From NCBI GenBank assembly GCA_964568875.1, contig CAZMSH010000020.1, positions 1 through 64,000 of the forward strand: a stretch of DNA of 64,000 nt, written 5' to 3'. The stretch comes from SLNP01 sp964568875 (GTDB lineage Bacteria; Bacteroidota; Bacteroidia; Bacteroidales; VadinHA17). The translations under genes and the position numbers were made by a program. Below, in pieces: positions 33,841-41,662 of this stretch. Below the pieces are notes generated by a model. The model had not been told where the DNA came from. It searched no databases and saw only the letters and a list, made by a program, of their open reading frames with translations. The stretch's first letter is position 1, and every line of letters begins with the position of its first letter.

Positions 33841-34131
33841 ATGAAAGAATTAAATGAAAAAACAAAGAATCTGCTATTTATTGTTCCTAATGGATTTTTA
33901 GCAATTCTTCTTATGGTATACTACTTCATTAATAATGAACCTGGATTTCCATATTCAATAATCCCTGCATACTTCTTTGGAGTAGTAGCCGCAGGTTTTA
34001 TAATGTTTGTAGTCCATCCAAAAGTTAAAGCAGGCAAACTTGATCGCAGGGCATTCAGGACATTTAATTTTGCAGTATTGTTTATGACAATAGTAATAAT
34101 AATACTGTTAATAATGCGTAAGATTATATAG
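33841..34131 (+). CDS. Small membrane protein, three predicted helices
   Basis: 96 residues, no recognised family. Three hydrophobic segments: LLFIVPNGFLAILLMVYYFI, IIPAYFFGVVAAGFIMFVV and FAVLFMTIVIIILLIM, with basic loops (KVKAGKLDRRAFR) expected in the cytoplasm. AT-rich. It lies 103 bp after the glycine-tailed lipoprotein gene; a functional link is possible but unsupported. Confidence 0.6.
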   Translation: MKELNEKTKNLLFIVPNGFLAILLMVYYFINNEPGFPYSIIPAYFFGVVAAGFIMFVVHPKVKAGKLDRRAFRTFNFAVLFMTIVIIILLIMRKII

Positions 34132-34314
34132 GCAACTGGCTGGTAAATTGCGACATATGGTTTTTGAACTGGGAACTTGTCATGCAGGACAGCTCCCAGT
34201 TCAAAATCTAGAAAATTGCATGGCTTATTCAAAATATATAACCTTGAATCTGGCAAGGATGGCATCAACGGGATCACTTATCATGAGATTTATAAATTTA
34301 ATCCATAGTGCTTT

Positions 34315-34806
34315 ATGAAACAATACTTTTACCTCGAAGGAAGTATTAAACAGGGGCCATTCACACTTGAGGAGCTCAAGAAGAAAAACCTTAAGCGAAG
34401 CACCCTGGTGTGGTGCCATCCAATGCCTGACTGGAAGCCGGCGGGGGAACTGCCTGAACTTGATGAACTCTTCAGTATGATACCCCCTGATGTGAAACCG
34501 GGAGCTGAGAGCAAAGGCAGGCAACAACCTGCTGGTCCAACTCCTGTAATGCCAAAAACCTGGCTGGTTGAATCCATTCTGGTAATGTTGTTCTGCTGCC
34601 TTCCTTTCGGAATAGCCGGACTGGTATTTGCTTCCCGGGTTGACTCAAAGTTCTATCAGGGTGATTATGCCGGTGCTGAACAGGCCTCAAGAGAGGCTGG
34701 CAGATGGACAAAAATAGGATTCTGGCTGGCAATCATTTTCTATATAATAGTACTATTTCTTACACTAATTGGTGTCACTGCTGGTATATTCGCATCGGTT
34801 TTCTAG
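34315..34806 (+). CDS. GYF_2 (DUF4339) and CD225/dispanin two-domain protein
   Basis: 163 residues. N-terminal GYF_2/DUF4339 domain (1-60: YFYLEGSIKQGPFTLEELKKK..., WCHPMPDWKPAGELPEL), a proline-rich linker (60-82), then a CD225-like membrane domain (WLVESILVMLFCCLPFGIAGLVFASRVDSKFYQGDYAGAEQASREA) and a last hydrophobic helix. The combination is common in Bacteroidetes; GYF_2 is thought to mediate protein contacts at the membrane. A close paralogue is encoded at 35265-35774, with a DUF2752 gene between. Confidence 0.85.
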   Translation: MKQYFYLEGSIKQGPFTLEELKKKNLKRSTLVWCHPMPDWKPAGELPELDELFSMIPPDVKPGAESKGRQQPAGPTPVMPKTWLVESILVMLFCCLPFGIAGLVFASRVDSKFYQGDYAGAEQASREAGRWTKIGFWLAIIFYIIVLFLTLIGVTAGIFASVF

Positions 34807-34819
34807 GAGAACCAGGCTA

Positions 34820-35176
34820 ATGTTGCTTCTCCTGGCATTGCTTATTCTGGCAGGGATTTATTACATATTTGATCCTGCCAACGGCCTGGCTTTTCCCAAA
34901 TGCCCGTTTATGATGCTGACAGGACTTGAGTGTCCGGGCTGTGGGTCACAGCGGGCAATCCACCAGTTGCTGCATCTCAATCCCTGGGCAGCGATGAAAG
35001 AAAACTTCCTTATGGTAGTGTCGATTCCATACGTTGTGACTGGTTTCGCAATTGATTTTTTTGGAACCAGGTCTGTCAAGGCTCAGAGAATCAGATCAAA
35101 ATACTACGGATCAAAGGCAGCAATAGCAGCACTGGCAGCCATAATATTATTCTGGATAATAAGAAACCTATTGTGA
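34820..35176 (+). CDS. DUF2752 membrane protein
   Basis: 118 residues with the DUF2752 signature CPFMMLTGLECPGCGSQRAIHQLL (about 27-51; C-x2-C-G) between hydrophobic segments. Function unknown. I chose ATG 34820 over GTG 34769 because TAGGAGA lies about 9 bp upstream and the longer form would overlap the GYF_2 gene by 38 bp and add a basic non-hydrophobic leader. DUF2752 genes often sit beside GYF_2/CD225 genes, as here. Confidence 0.8.
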   Translation: MLLLLALLILAGIYYIFDPANGLAFPKCPFMMLTGLECPGCGSQRAIHQLLHLNPWAAMKENFLMVVSIPYVVTGFAIDFFGTRSVKAQRIRSKYYGSKAAIAALAAIILFWIIRNLL

Positions 35177-35264
35177 GTTAGTCAGTTAATAAAATGCATC
35201 TGAACAAAGTATGAAATAATAATATTGATATTCTGTTAAGAGAAAAGCTGAAAAAAATAGACCG

Positions 35265-35774
35265 ATGCAGAAATACTTTTACATTGACAAAGCCCAGAAA
35301 ATCGGGCCGCTTTCACTTGATGAACTCAAGAAAAGAAACCTTAAACGTGAAACGCTGGTGTGGTGCCATCCCATGCCGGACTGGAAGCCTGCAGGGGAAT
35401 TGCCTGAGCTGGAGGAGATGTTCAGCATGATTCCTCCCGATTTCAAATCCGGGGCAGGTAGTCAGGGCCATTCAACATTTGCCGGATCAAAACCAGCAAT
35501 GCCAAAATCATGGCTTGTTGAATCAATACTGGTAACTCTCTTTTGTTGCCTGCCTTTTGGAATAGTTGGGGTCGTTTATGCTTCACGGGTCGATTCCAAA
35601 TATGGCAAGGGAGACTATGACGGCGCTACTCAGGCTTCAAGGGAGGCAGGCCGATGGACACAGATAGGTTTCTTCCTGGGCATAGCAGCATGGGTGCTCG
35701 GTCTGCCTTTTGTGATGATGCCTTTTCGTTTAGCGGTAGCTGGAATACTTTCCGCAATTGGTATACTGACCTGA
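35265..35774 (+). CDS. GYF_2 (DUF4339) and CD225/dispanin protein, paralogue of 34315-34806
   Basis: 169 residues. Same architecture as the gene at 34315: GYF_2 domain (YFYIDKAQKIGPLSLDELKKRNLKRETLVWCHPMPDWKPA), linker, CD225 domain (WLVESILVTLFCCLPFGIVGVVYASRVDSKYGKGDYDGATQASREAGRW) and a final hydrophobic segment that differs from the paralogue. A recent tandem duplication around the DUF2752 gene. Last gene before the second 48-bp repeat. Confidence 0.85.
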   Translation: MQKYFYIDKAQKIGPLSLDELKKRNLKRETLVWCHPMPDWKPAGELPELEEMFSMIPPDFKSGAGSQGHSTFAGSKPAMPKSWLVESILVTLFCCLPFGIVGVVYASRVDSKYGKGDYDGATQASREAGRWTQIGFFLGIAAWVLGLPFVMMPFRLAVAGILSAIGILT

Positions 35775-35951
35775 AATTATACTTATTAGATACTTGTACA
35801 GTTATTTAATTTGTTTATTCAGATCATAGAGAGAATCATAACGGAGGCTAAAAGATAACAGAAAGAATAGGTGGTCAAGACCAGGTTTTATTATCAATAT
35901 GGAAAGATCAATGTGTTTTCTGGAAAAAAATGCCAAAAAAATCGCAAAAAC

Positions 35952-35999
35952 ATGCATTTTTTTACCTTTTGCAAGAAAGTTTTTACCTTTTGAAAATGA
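35952..35999 (+). repeat. 48-bp perfect direct repeat, right copy
   Basis: Second copy of the 48-bp sequence at 32613-32660, about 3.3 kb away in the same orientation. Diverged similarity continues to the right (TGTTAATCCA...). Confidence 0.9.
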
Positions 36000-36144
36000 T
36001 TTTTAGGTGTTAATCCATTGAATTGTTTAATTTTATAGAACGAAAATTTAATATTTCGTGTCATGTTTGCACATTATGAGTTTTGCGGGTTGATATAGTT
36101 TCATTGACTTATTGAAGATACAGGTTGTTTTTAGTTTTTTGAGC

Positions 36145-36252
36145 CGGAAGGGGGAGCAGTGTAAGTGCTAATCGCCCCCTGCAATTGTCGAGGCCGCCGG
36201 TGGTTTTTTGTGTCTCGCTGAATTATCATCGGTAAAATTGCTCCCCCTTCCG
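36145..36252. repeat. Long-range 14-bp inverted repeat
   Basis: CGGAAGGGGGAGCA at 36145-36158 and its exact reverse complement at 36239-36252. A transcript would form a 14-bp stem around an 80-nt interior that includes further G/C blocks. It could be a structured RNA or a transposon relic. Confidence 0.5.
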
Positions 36253-36315
36253 TTGCTCATGCCCTCGCGGCGCCGTCAGGCGCAAAATACAAGACGACAA
36301 TACCATCTTTAATAA

Positions 36316-36415
36316 CCGCCGCCACAAGAAGGGGGGTGGATCCGTTATTCTATTTTTGTTGCACCCCGCTGATATTGCCAAATGGCACAAATATAGGGGT
36401 GCGATAGTAGGGGTG
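36316..36415 (-). repeat. REP-like repeat, copy G, leftward and degraded
   Basis: Read on the minus strand: ATCGCACCCC, an enlarged loop with its own TGCC-ATTT-GGCA hairpin, CAGCGGGGTGCAA, then a diverged segment, a C tract and a CTTGTGGCGGCGG tail. It fits the family layout but the conserved ATATTCATAG is lost. Confidence 0.55.
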
Positions 36416-36470
36416 CCTTCATCCCCACCTCCTTTTTTGTGATTCGATTAATTATGACGTACTTTGCTGC

Positions 36471-38603
36471 ATGACAAACAATAAGAGTAAGAAGAGAAAA
36501 GGCGGTACCGACCGTCTTGAGAGTGAGATTCTCGATCTTTTGAGCAAGAATCCGAATCATGAGATGAACTACAAGCAGATAGCTCATGCTCTTGGTATAG
36601 ACAAAAACTCGCGTCGCATGCAGGTGCGTAATGCCCTTACACGTCTGACGGGCAAAGGCCTTCTCAGAGAGTCCCGCCGCGGGTCGTTCATAATAAAACC
36701 CGGAGGCGGCAGCCCCGGAACCATTACCGGCACGATAGATATGACCAGACAGGGGTACGCCTTCCTGTTAACCGATGAGCGTGATGATGATATCTTCATA
36801 TCAGCCAGAAGCCTCAAAACGGCCCTCCACGGCGATACTGTCAGGGTTCGGCTGCTGGTGACACGTAAGGGATCACGGCCTCAGGGTGAGGTCGTCGAAA
36901 TAATTGAACGTGCACGCGATTCATTTGTGGGAACCATAGAGGTAATGCCATCATTTGCCTTCCTTATACCCGACAATAAAAACATGCCGTTTGATCTGTT
37001 CATACCTTTACAGAGTCTTAACGGCGCAAAGCAGGGGCAGAAGGCACTGGCAAGGATAGTGAGTCACGATCCACGCTCACGCAATCCGGTCGCAGAAGTT
37101 ATTAAAGTCCTCGGCTACCCCGGAGAAAATGAAACCGAGATAAACGCCATAATGGCGGAATTCGGACTGCCTATGGAGTTCCCCGAAGAGGTGGAGCAGG
37201 CGGCCGAAGGCATACCGGTGGCTATAACAAAGGAAGAGATAGCAAAAAGGCGTGACTTCCGCAAAGTCCCCACCTTTACCATTGACCCGGCAGATGCGAA
37301 GGACTTTGACGACGCCCTGTCACTAAGGAAAATGAAAAACGGCAACTGGGAGGTGGGAGTACATATAGCCGATGTGACTCACTACGTTAAGTCTGGAACC
37401 ATCCTCGATGATGAGGCAACACAACGCGCAACATCAATATACCTGGTCGACAGGGTAGTCCCTATGTTACCGGAGAAACTGAGCAATGAAGCCTGCTCTC
37501 TCAACCCTCGGGAGGACAAGCTTACCTATTCGGCGGTATTTGAGATGGACGACAAGGCTGAGGTCCTTTCGGAATGGTTCGGCCGTACCATAATAAACTC
37601 TGATCGTCGCTTTTCATATGCCGAGGCCCAGGTCGTGATTGACACCCAGGAGGGAGACATGAAGGAGCAGATACTGCCCCTGCATCAGATGGCAGTAAAA
37701 TTGCGTGACAGACGAATGAAAGCCGGTGCTTTTTCATTTGAGCGCATAGAGGTGGCTTTTGAACTTGACGAAAAGGGAAAGCCACTGGGCATAAAGTTCC
37801 GCGACATGGGAACAGCCAACCAGCTTATAGAGGAGTTCATGCTGCTTGCCAACCGCAAAGTGGCTGAATTCATAGCAAAACAGTACAGGGGCAGGACTTT
37901 TGTTTATCGTATCCATGACGATCCCGATCCTGAAAAGGTAAGCAGCTTCAGCCATTTCATCAAAAGATTCGGCTATGATCTCGAGACCAGCGACATTACA
38001 ACATTGCCCAAGGCGATGAATAAGCTGCTGCGCGCCGTTGCGGGCAAGAAGGAGCAGAATATAATTGAGACCCTGGCCCTTCGCTCAATGGCTAAGGCGA
38101 TATACTCTACCGACAACATTGGTCATTACGGATTAGGCTTCAAGCATTACACACACTTTACGTCTCCCATAAGGCGGTTTCCCGATATGATGGTACACAG
38201 GCTTCTGACAGCTTACCTTGACGGCAAGGGTTCTGAGAACAAGGAGTTGTTCGAGAAGTACTGTGTCCATTCGTCAAAGATGGAACGCCTGGCCACTGAT
38301 GCAGAGCGTGCTTCCATAAAGTACAAGCAGGTAGAGTTTATGAGTGACAAGGTAGGACAGGCCTTCGAAGGAGTTATCTCGGGGGTTACCGACTGGGGTG
38401 TCTATGTTGAAATTATCGAAAACCAGTGCGAGGGGATGATACATATCCGCGAACTTGGCGATGATTATTACGAGTATGATGAGGAAAACTACTGTGTACG
38501 CGGAAGGCACTCCGGTAAAGAATATACGTTAGGAGACAGGGTAGTGGTTGAGGTAGTAAAGGCCGATCTTGAGAAGAAACGGCTCGATTACCGTCTGGCC
38601 TGA
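36471..38603 (+). CDS. rnr: Ribonuclease R
   Basis: 710 residues, 3'-5' exoribonuclease of the RNB family. Order: winged-helix N-terminus (about 20-65, LDLLSKNPNHEMNYKQIAHALG), cold-shock-like domains (to about 230), RNB catalytic domain with the acidic metal ligands in FTIDPADAKDFDDALS (about 265-280) and later HFTSPIRRFPDMMVHRLL, then a C-terminal S1 domain (FEGVISGVTDWGVYVEI). Length fits RNase R. Degrades structured RNA in the cytoplasm. Its 3' end overlaps the 3' end of the convergent ispG gene by 16 bp. Confidence 0.95.
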   Translation: MTNNKSKKRKGGTDRLESEILDLLSKNPNHEMNYKQIAHALGIDKNSRRMQVRNALTRLTGKGLLRESRRGSFIIKPGGGSPGTITGTIDMTRQGYAFLLTDERDDDIFISARSLKTALHGDTVRVRLLVTRKGSRPQGEVVEIIERARDSFVGTIEVMPSFAFLIPDNKNMPFDLFIPLQSLNGAKQGQKALARIVSHDPRSRNPVAEVIKVLGYPGENETEINAIMAEFGLPMEFPEEVEQAAEGIPVAITKEEIAKRRDFRKVPTFTIDPADAKDFDDALSLRKMKNGNWEVGVHIADVTHYVKSGTILDDEATQRATSIYLVDRVVPMLPEKLSNEACSLNPREDKLTYSAVFEMDDKAEVLSEWFGRTIINSDRRFSYAEAQVVIDTQEGDMKEQILPLHQMAVKLRDRRMKAGAFSFERIEVAFELDEKGKPLGIKFRDMGTANQLIEEFMLLANRKVAEFIAKQYRGRTFVYRIHDDPDPEKVSSFSHFIKRFGYDLETSDITTLPKAMNKLLRAVAGKKEQNIIETLALRSMAKAIYSTDNIGHYGLGFKHYTHFTSPIRRFPDMMVHRLLTAYLDGKGSENKELFEKYCVHSSKMERLATDAERASIKYKQVEFMSDKVGQAFEGVISGVTDWGVYVEIIENQCEGMIHIRELGDDYYEYDEENYCVRGRHSGKEYTLGDRVVVEVVKADLEKKRLDYRLA

Positions 38604-40018
38604 TCACTCTCAATCAGTTCGAGGAGTCTGCCTATAGCTTCACCTACCGGCACGTTTCGGTAAACAGCTTCGGTTCCGCGGTAAATATGCACCTTACCCT
38701 CAGCGGCTCCTACGTAGCCATAATCAGCGTCGGCCATTTCACCGGGACCGTTCACCACGCATCCCATGACAGCAATTTTTAGTCCTGACAGATGAGCCGT
38801 GGCCTTCTTGACAGCTGCTACAGCAGCTGGAAGATCGAACTTGGTGCGGCCGCATGTAGGACATGAGATATAGTCATTGCGGGTAATTTTAATACGTGCT
38901 GCCTGCAGAATACCGTCTTCGACAGAACTAATCATGGCAGAGGGAAGCAGAGAGCCGGTGTCAATCTTCAGGGCTGTAGCCTTGCGGGGCAGCAGTGCCG
39001 GAGCGGCATCGACAGAGGAGATCACGGCCAGTTCATGGGCATCGGCAATCTCATATTTAAGGAAAAGGGTCGGTTCTCCTGAATGGATTTTGATATGGGC
39101 ATTACCCGGGGCCGGTCCTCTTCCCGGAGAGCGCAGCGTATGACGCAATGAGCTCTCAACTATCAGCCGTGCCACAGGTATTTCATTTTCAGGAGGTTCA
39201 GACAACGACACCCGTATAGTGTCGCCTATTCCCTCTGTCAGCAACGCTCCGATACCCAGTGCCGAGCGTATACGGCCATCCTCACCCTCACCCGCCTCGG
39301 TTACTCCAAGGTGCAACGGACAGGCAAATCCTTCCTGTTTCATCATCTGTACCAGCAGCCGCACAGACTCAGTCATCACCAGAATATTGGACGACTTCAT
39401 CGACAGCACCAGGTTGTTAAAACCTTCAGCGGCGCATATACGAATGAACTCGATTGCAGAGACGGCCATACCCAGCGGAGTGTTGCCGTGGCGGGTCATA
39501 ATACGGTCGCTGAGGCTGCCGTGGTTAACACCTATGCGTATGGCTGTACCGTACTCGTGGCATATTGTCAGCAGTGGCCGCAGGCGCTCATGTATACGCT
39601 CCAGTTCAGCGGCATACTCTGCATCGGTGAATTCTGCTTTAACGAAAGAGGCTCTTTTATCGGCGTAGTTACCAGGGTTGATACGTACTTTCTCGACAAT
39701 TCGTGCGGCTGTCTCTGCTGCGGCGGGATTGAAATGTATATCAGCAATCAGAGGAGTGCTGAATCCGGCCCTGCGCAGCTCGCGCTTTATCACAGCCAGG
39801 CTCTCGGCTTCCCGCACCCCCTGGGCTGTCAGGCGAACCATATCGGCACCTGCCTCAATAATTCGTATGCACTGCGCCACCGATGCTGCAGTATCGTTGG
39901 TATCGGTGTTGGTCATTGACTGCAGCCGAACCGGGTTATCTCCACCCAGCATCAGATCACCGATCCGCACTTCAACCGATTTATAGTTATTTTTAATCAA
40001 AACTAATCCCTCTCCCAA
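38588..40018 (-). CDS. ispG: IspG (GcpE), 4-hydroxy-3-methylbut-2-enyl diphosphate synthase
   Basis: 476 residues; converts MEcPP to HMBPP in the non-mevalonate isoprenoid pathway using a [4Fe-4S] cluster. N-terminal TIM barrel (VRLQSMTNTDT, ADIHFNPAAA, VRINPGNYA, GVNHGSL); C-terminal cluster domain with CPTCGR and GCVVNGPGEMADADYG. Between them lies an insert of about 90 residues, longer than in the E. coli type (about 370 aa total) but far shorter than the ~600-residue form usual in Bacteroidetes. The start is uncertain: ATG 40018 overlaps cysS by 16 bp, while TTG 40000 sits 6 bp after a GGGAGAGGGA sequence and would give a start just past the cysS stop. Confidence 0.92.
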   Translation of the reverse strand: MGEGLVLIKNNYKSVEVRIGDLMLGGDNPVRLQSMTNTDTNDTAASVAQCIRIIEAGADMVRLTAQGVREAESLAVIKRELRRAGFSTPLIADIHFNPAAAETAARIVEKVRINPGNYADKRASFVKAEFTDAEYAAELERIHERLRPLLTICHEYGTAIRIGVNHGSLSDRIMTRHGNTPLGMAVSAIEFIRICAAEGFNNLVLSMKSSNILVMTESVRLLVQMMKQEGFACPLHLGVTEAGEGEDGRIRSALGIGALLTEGIGDTIRVSLSEPPENEIPVARLIVESSLRHTLRSPGRGPAPGNAHIKIHSGEPTLFLKYEIADAHELAVISSVDAAPALLPRKATALKIDTGSLLPSAMISSVEDGILQAARIKITRNDYISCPTCGRTKFDLPAAVAAVKKATAHLSGLKIAVMGCVVNGPGEMADADYGYVGAAEGKVHIYRGTEAVYRNVPVGEAIGRLLELIESDQARR

Positions 40019-41478
40019 TCCGTCCCGTCCTTGCGGTCCTTGATTACAATGCCCAGATCTGCAAGCCCGTCGCGAATGGCGTCAGACCTTGCCCAGTCTT
40101 TCTGCTCACGGGCTTCCTGTCTCATTTTCAGTATCATATCTACAAGGCCTGCCTCTATAGAATCCTCTTTTTCTGTTTTTTCTTCAGGAACCAGGCCTAA
40201 GATTTCCACGAGGAAGGTGTTGAAAAGCGATACGAGAATTTCCAGGTCGCAGCTATTCAGGGTCTCTTTTCCACCGGAAATGAGATTTACAATTCGGGCT
40301 GCGTCGAAGAGGGCGGCTATCACTAGCGGTGTGCTCAGGTCGTCGTTCATGGCGTCGTAGCACTTCTTGCGCAGCGATTCCACCTCGATGGTAGATTCGG
40401 CTGATGGTTTCAGTGTTGCTGCCCTTTCGTAAGCGGCGAACAGTTTCTTGAGTCCTGTCGATGCTGCCTGCAGCGCTTCGTCAGAGAAATCGAGGGTGCT
40501 GCGGTAGTGGGCCTGCAGGATGAAGAAGCGTATTGTCATCGGACTGAAGGGCTGTGACAGCAGCGGGTGGTCTCCCGAAAACAGCTGATCAAGGGTAATG
40601 AAGTTACCCAGTGAACGTGCCATCTTCTGCCCGTTGATGGTTATCATGTTGTTATGTACCCAGTACCGTACCGATTCATGTCCTAATGCGGCAGCCGACT
40701 GGGCAATCTCACAGTCATGATGCGGAAATTTAAGGTCCATGCCCCCGCCGTGGATGTCAAACTCCTCGCCCAGGTATTTGATGCTCATGGCGGAACACTC
40801 GAGATGCCAACCTGGGTAACCCGTCGACCACTCGGAGGGCCAGTTCATGAGGTGATCGGGAGAGGCCTTTTTCCATAGTGCAAAGTCGTACGGACTGTGC
40901 TTATCGGCGCTGCCCTCAAGGTCGTCACGACTGACTGACATCAGTTCTTCCAGCACGCGGCCTGAGAGCTTGCCATATTTGTATTTTTCGTTGTATTTCA
41001 GCACGTCGAAGTAAACGGAGCCATTCACCTCGTAGGCGTAACCTTTCTGAATCAGTTTTCTGATCAGCTCCTGCTGCTCGATAATATGGCCTGTAGCCCT
41101 TGGTTCCACCGAAGGAGGAAGGGTGTTAAGCTGTGCCATGTTGCGGTGGAAGGTGTTCATGTATTTCTGTACCACCTCCATAGGTTCGATCTGTTCCTGG
41201 CGTGCCTTGCGTACTATCTTGTCCTCGCCGCTGTCGGTCTCTTCGTTTTCGAGGTGGCCGACGTCGGTTATGTTGCGGATGTAGCGGACGCGGTAGCCGA
41301 GGTGCATCAGCCAGCGGTACAGTATGTCGAAGGTGATTGCGGGACGGGCGTGGCCGAGGTGGGCGTCGCTGTAAACGGTGGGGCCGCAGACGTACATGCC
41401 GGTGAATGGAGGGTTAAGAGGTGTAAACTGCTCCTTGCTGCGGCTCATGCTGTTGTACAGCTGTAGTGTATGTTCCAT
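40003..41478 (-). CDS. cysS: Cysteinyl-tRNA synthetase
   Basis: 491 residues from ATG 41478 (MEHTLQLYNSMSRSKEQF, the usual N-terminus). Charges tRNA-Cys with cysteine. Class I motifs: the HIGH-like HLGHAR in CGPTVYSDAHLGHARP and the KMSKS-like KMARSLGN. Zinc-site residues are in the GWHLECSAMS and FPHHDCEIAQS blocks. The upstream GTG at 41499 is in frame but rejected, because a TACTTTTG -7 box covers 41499-41506. ispG follows with coupled or abutting translation, so the two are cotranscribed. Confidence 0.95.
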   Translation of the reverse strand: MEHTLQLYNSMSRSKEQFTPLNPPFTGMYVCGPTVYSDAHLGHARPAITFDILYRWLMHLGYRVRYIRNITDVGHLENEETDSGEDKIVRKARQEQIEPMEVVQKYMNTFHRNMAQLNTLPPSVEPRATGHIIEQQELIRKLIQKGYAYEVNGSVYFDVLKYNEKYKYGKLSGRVLEELMSVSRDDLEGSADKHSPYDFALWKKASPDHLMNWPSEWSTGYPGWHLECSAMSIKYLGEEFDIHGGGMDLKFPHHDCEIAQSAAALGHESVRYWVHNNMITINGQKMARSLGNFITLDQLFSGDHPLLSQPFSPMTIRFFILQAHYRSTLDFSDEALQAASTGLKKLFAAYERAATLKPSAESTIEVESLRKKCYDAMNDDLSTPLVIAALFDAARIVNLISGGKETLNSCDLEILVSLFNTFLVEILGLVPEEKTEKEDSIEAGLVDMILKMRQEAREQKDWARSDAIRDGLADLGIVIKDRKDGTDWERD

Positions 41479-41498
41479 TTCAAAAATGTTGTATGTCA

Positions 41499-41506
41499 CA
41501 AAAGTA
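41499..41506 (-). promoter_or_regulatory. -7 box of the cysS-ispG operon
   Basis: On the minus strand TACTTTTG matches TAnnTTTG, 21-28 bp before the cysS ATG. No convincing -33 TTTG at the usual distance was seen. Confidence 0.45.
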
Positions 41507-41662
41507 ATTAATCAAAATTAAAAAGAGGTATCTTTTTGATGCAGTGCGCTGCAGTGCCGGGCAGGTGCCGAAGCTGATTATCGCTGCAGATGGCAGATGG
41601 CAGAAGTCATCTTATTGTGCGTTACAGGTGCCAGTCTCAGGCAAACGGTTCCAATGATAATT

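Larger units (their letters stand above)
35775..36470 (+). other. 696-bp intergenic region rich in repeats
   Basis: No supported gene. Contains the right copy of the 48-bp repeat (35952-35999), a 14-bp perfect inverted repeat (36145-36158 and 36239-36252) with an 80-nt interior, and a degraded leftward REP-like copy G (36316-36415). The promoter of rnr should lie in the last 100 bp. Confidence 0.5.

Noticed and set aside
34769..34819. GTG 34769 as the start of the DUF2752 gene
   Set aside because: Would overlap the GYF_2 gene; a TAGGAGA site supports ATG 34820.
39311..39919. 202-codon plus-strand frame
   Set aside because: Antisense to ispG; no recognisable domain.
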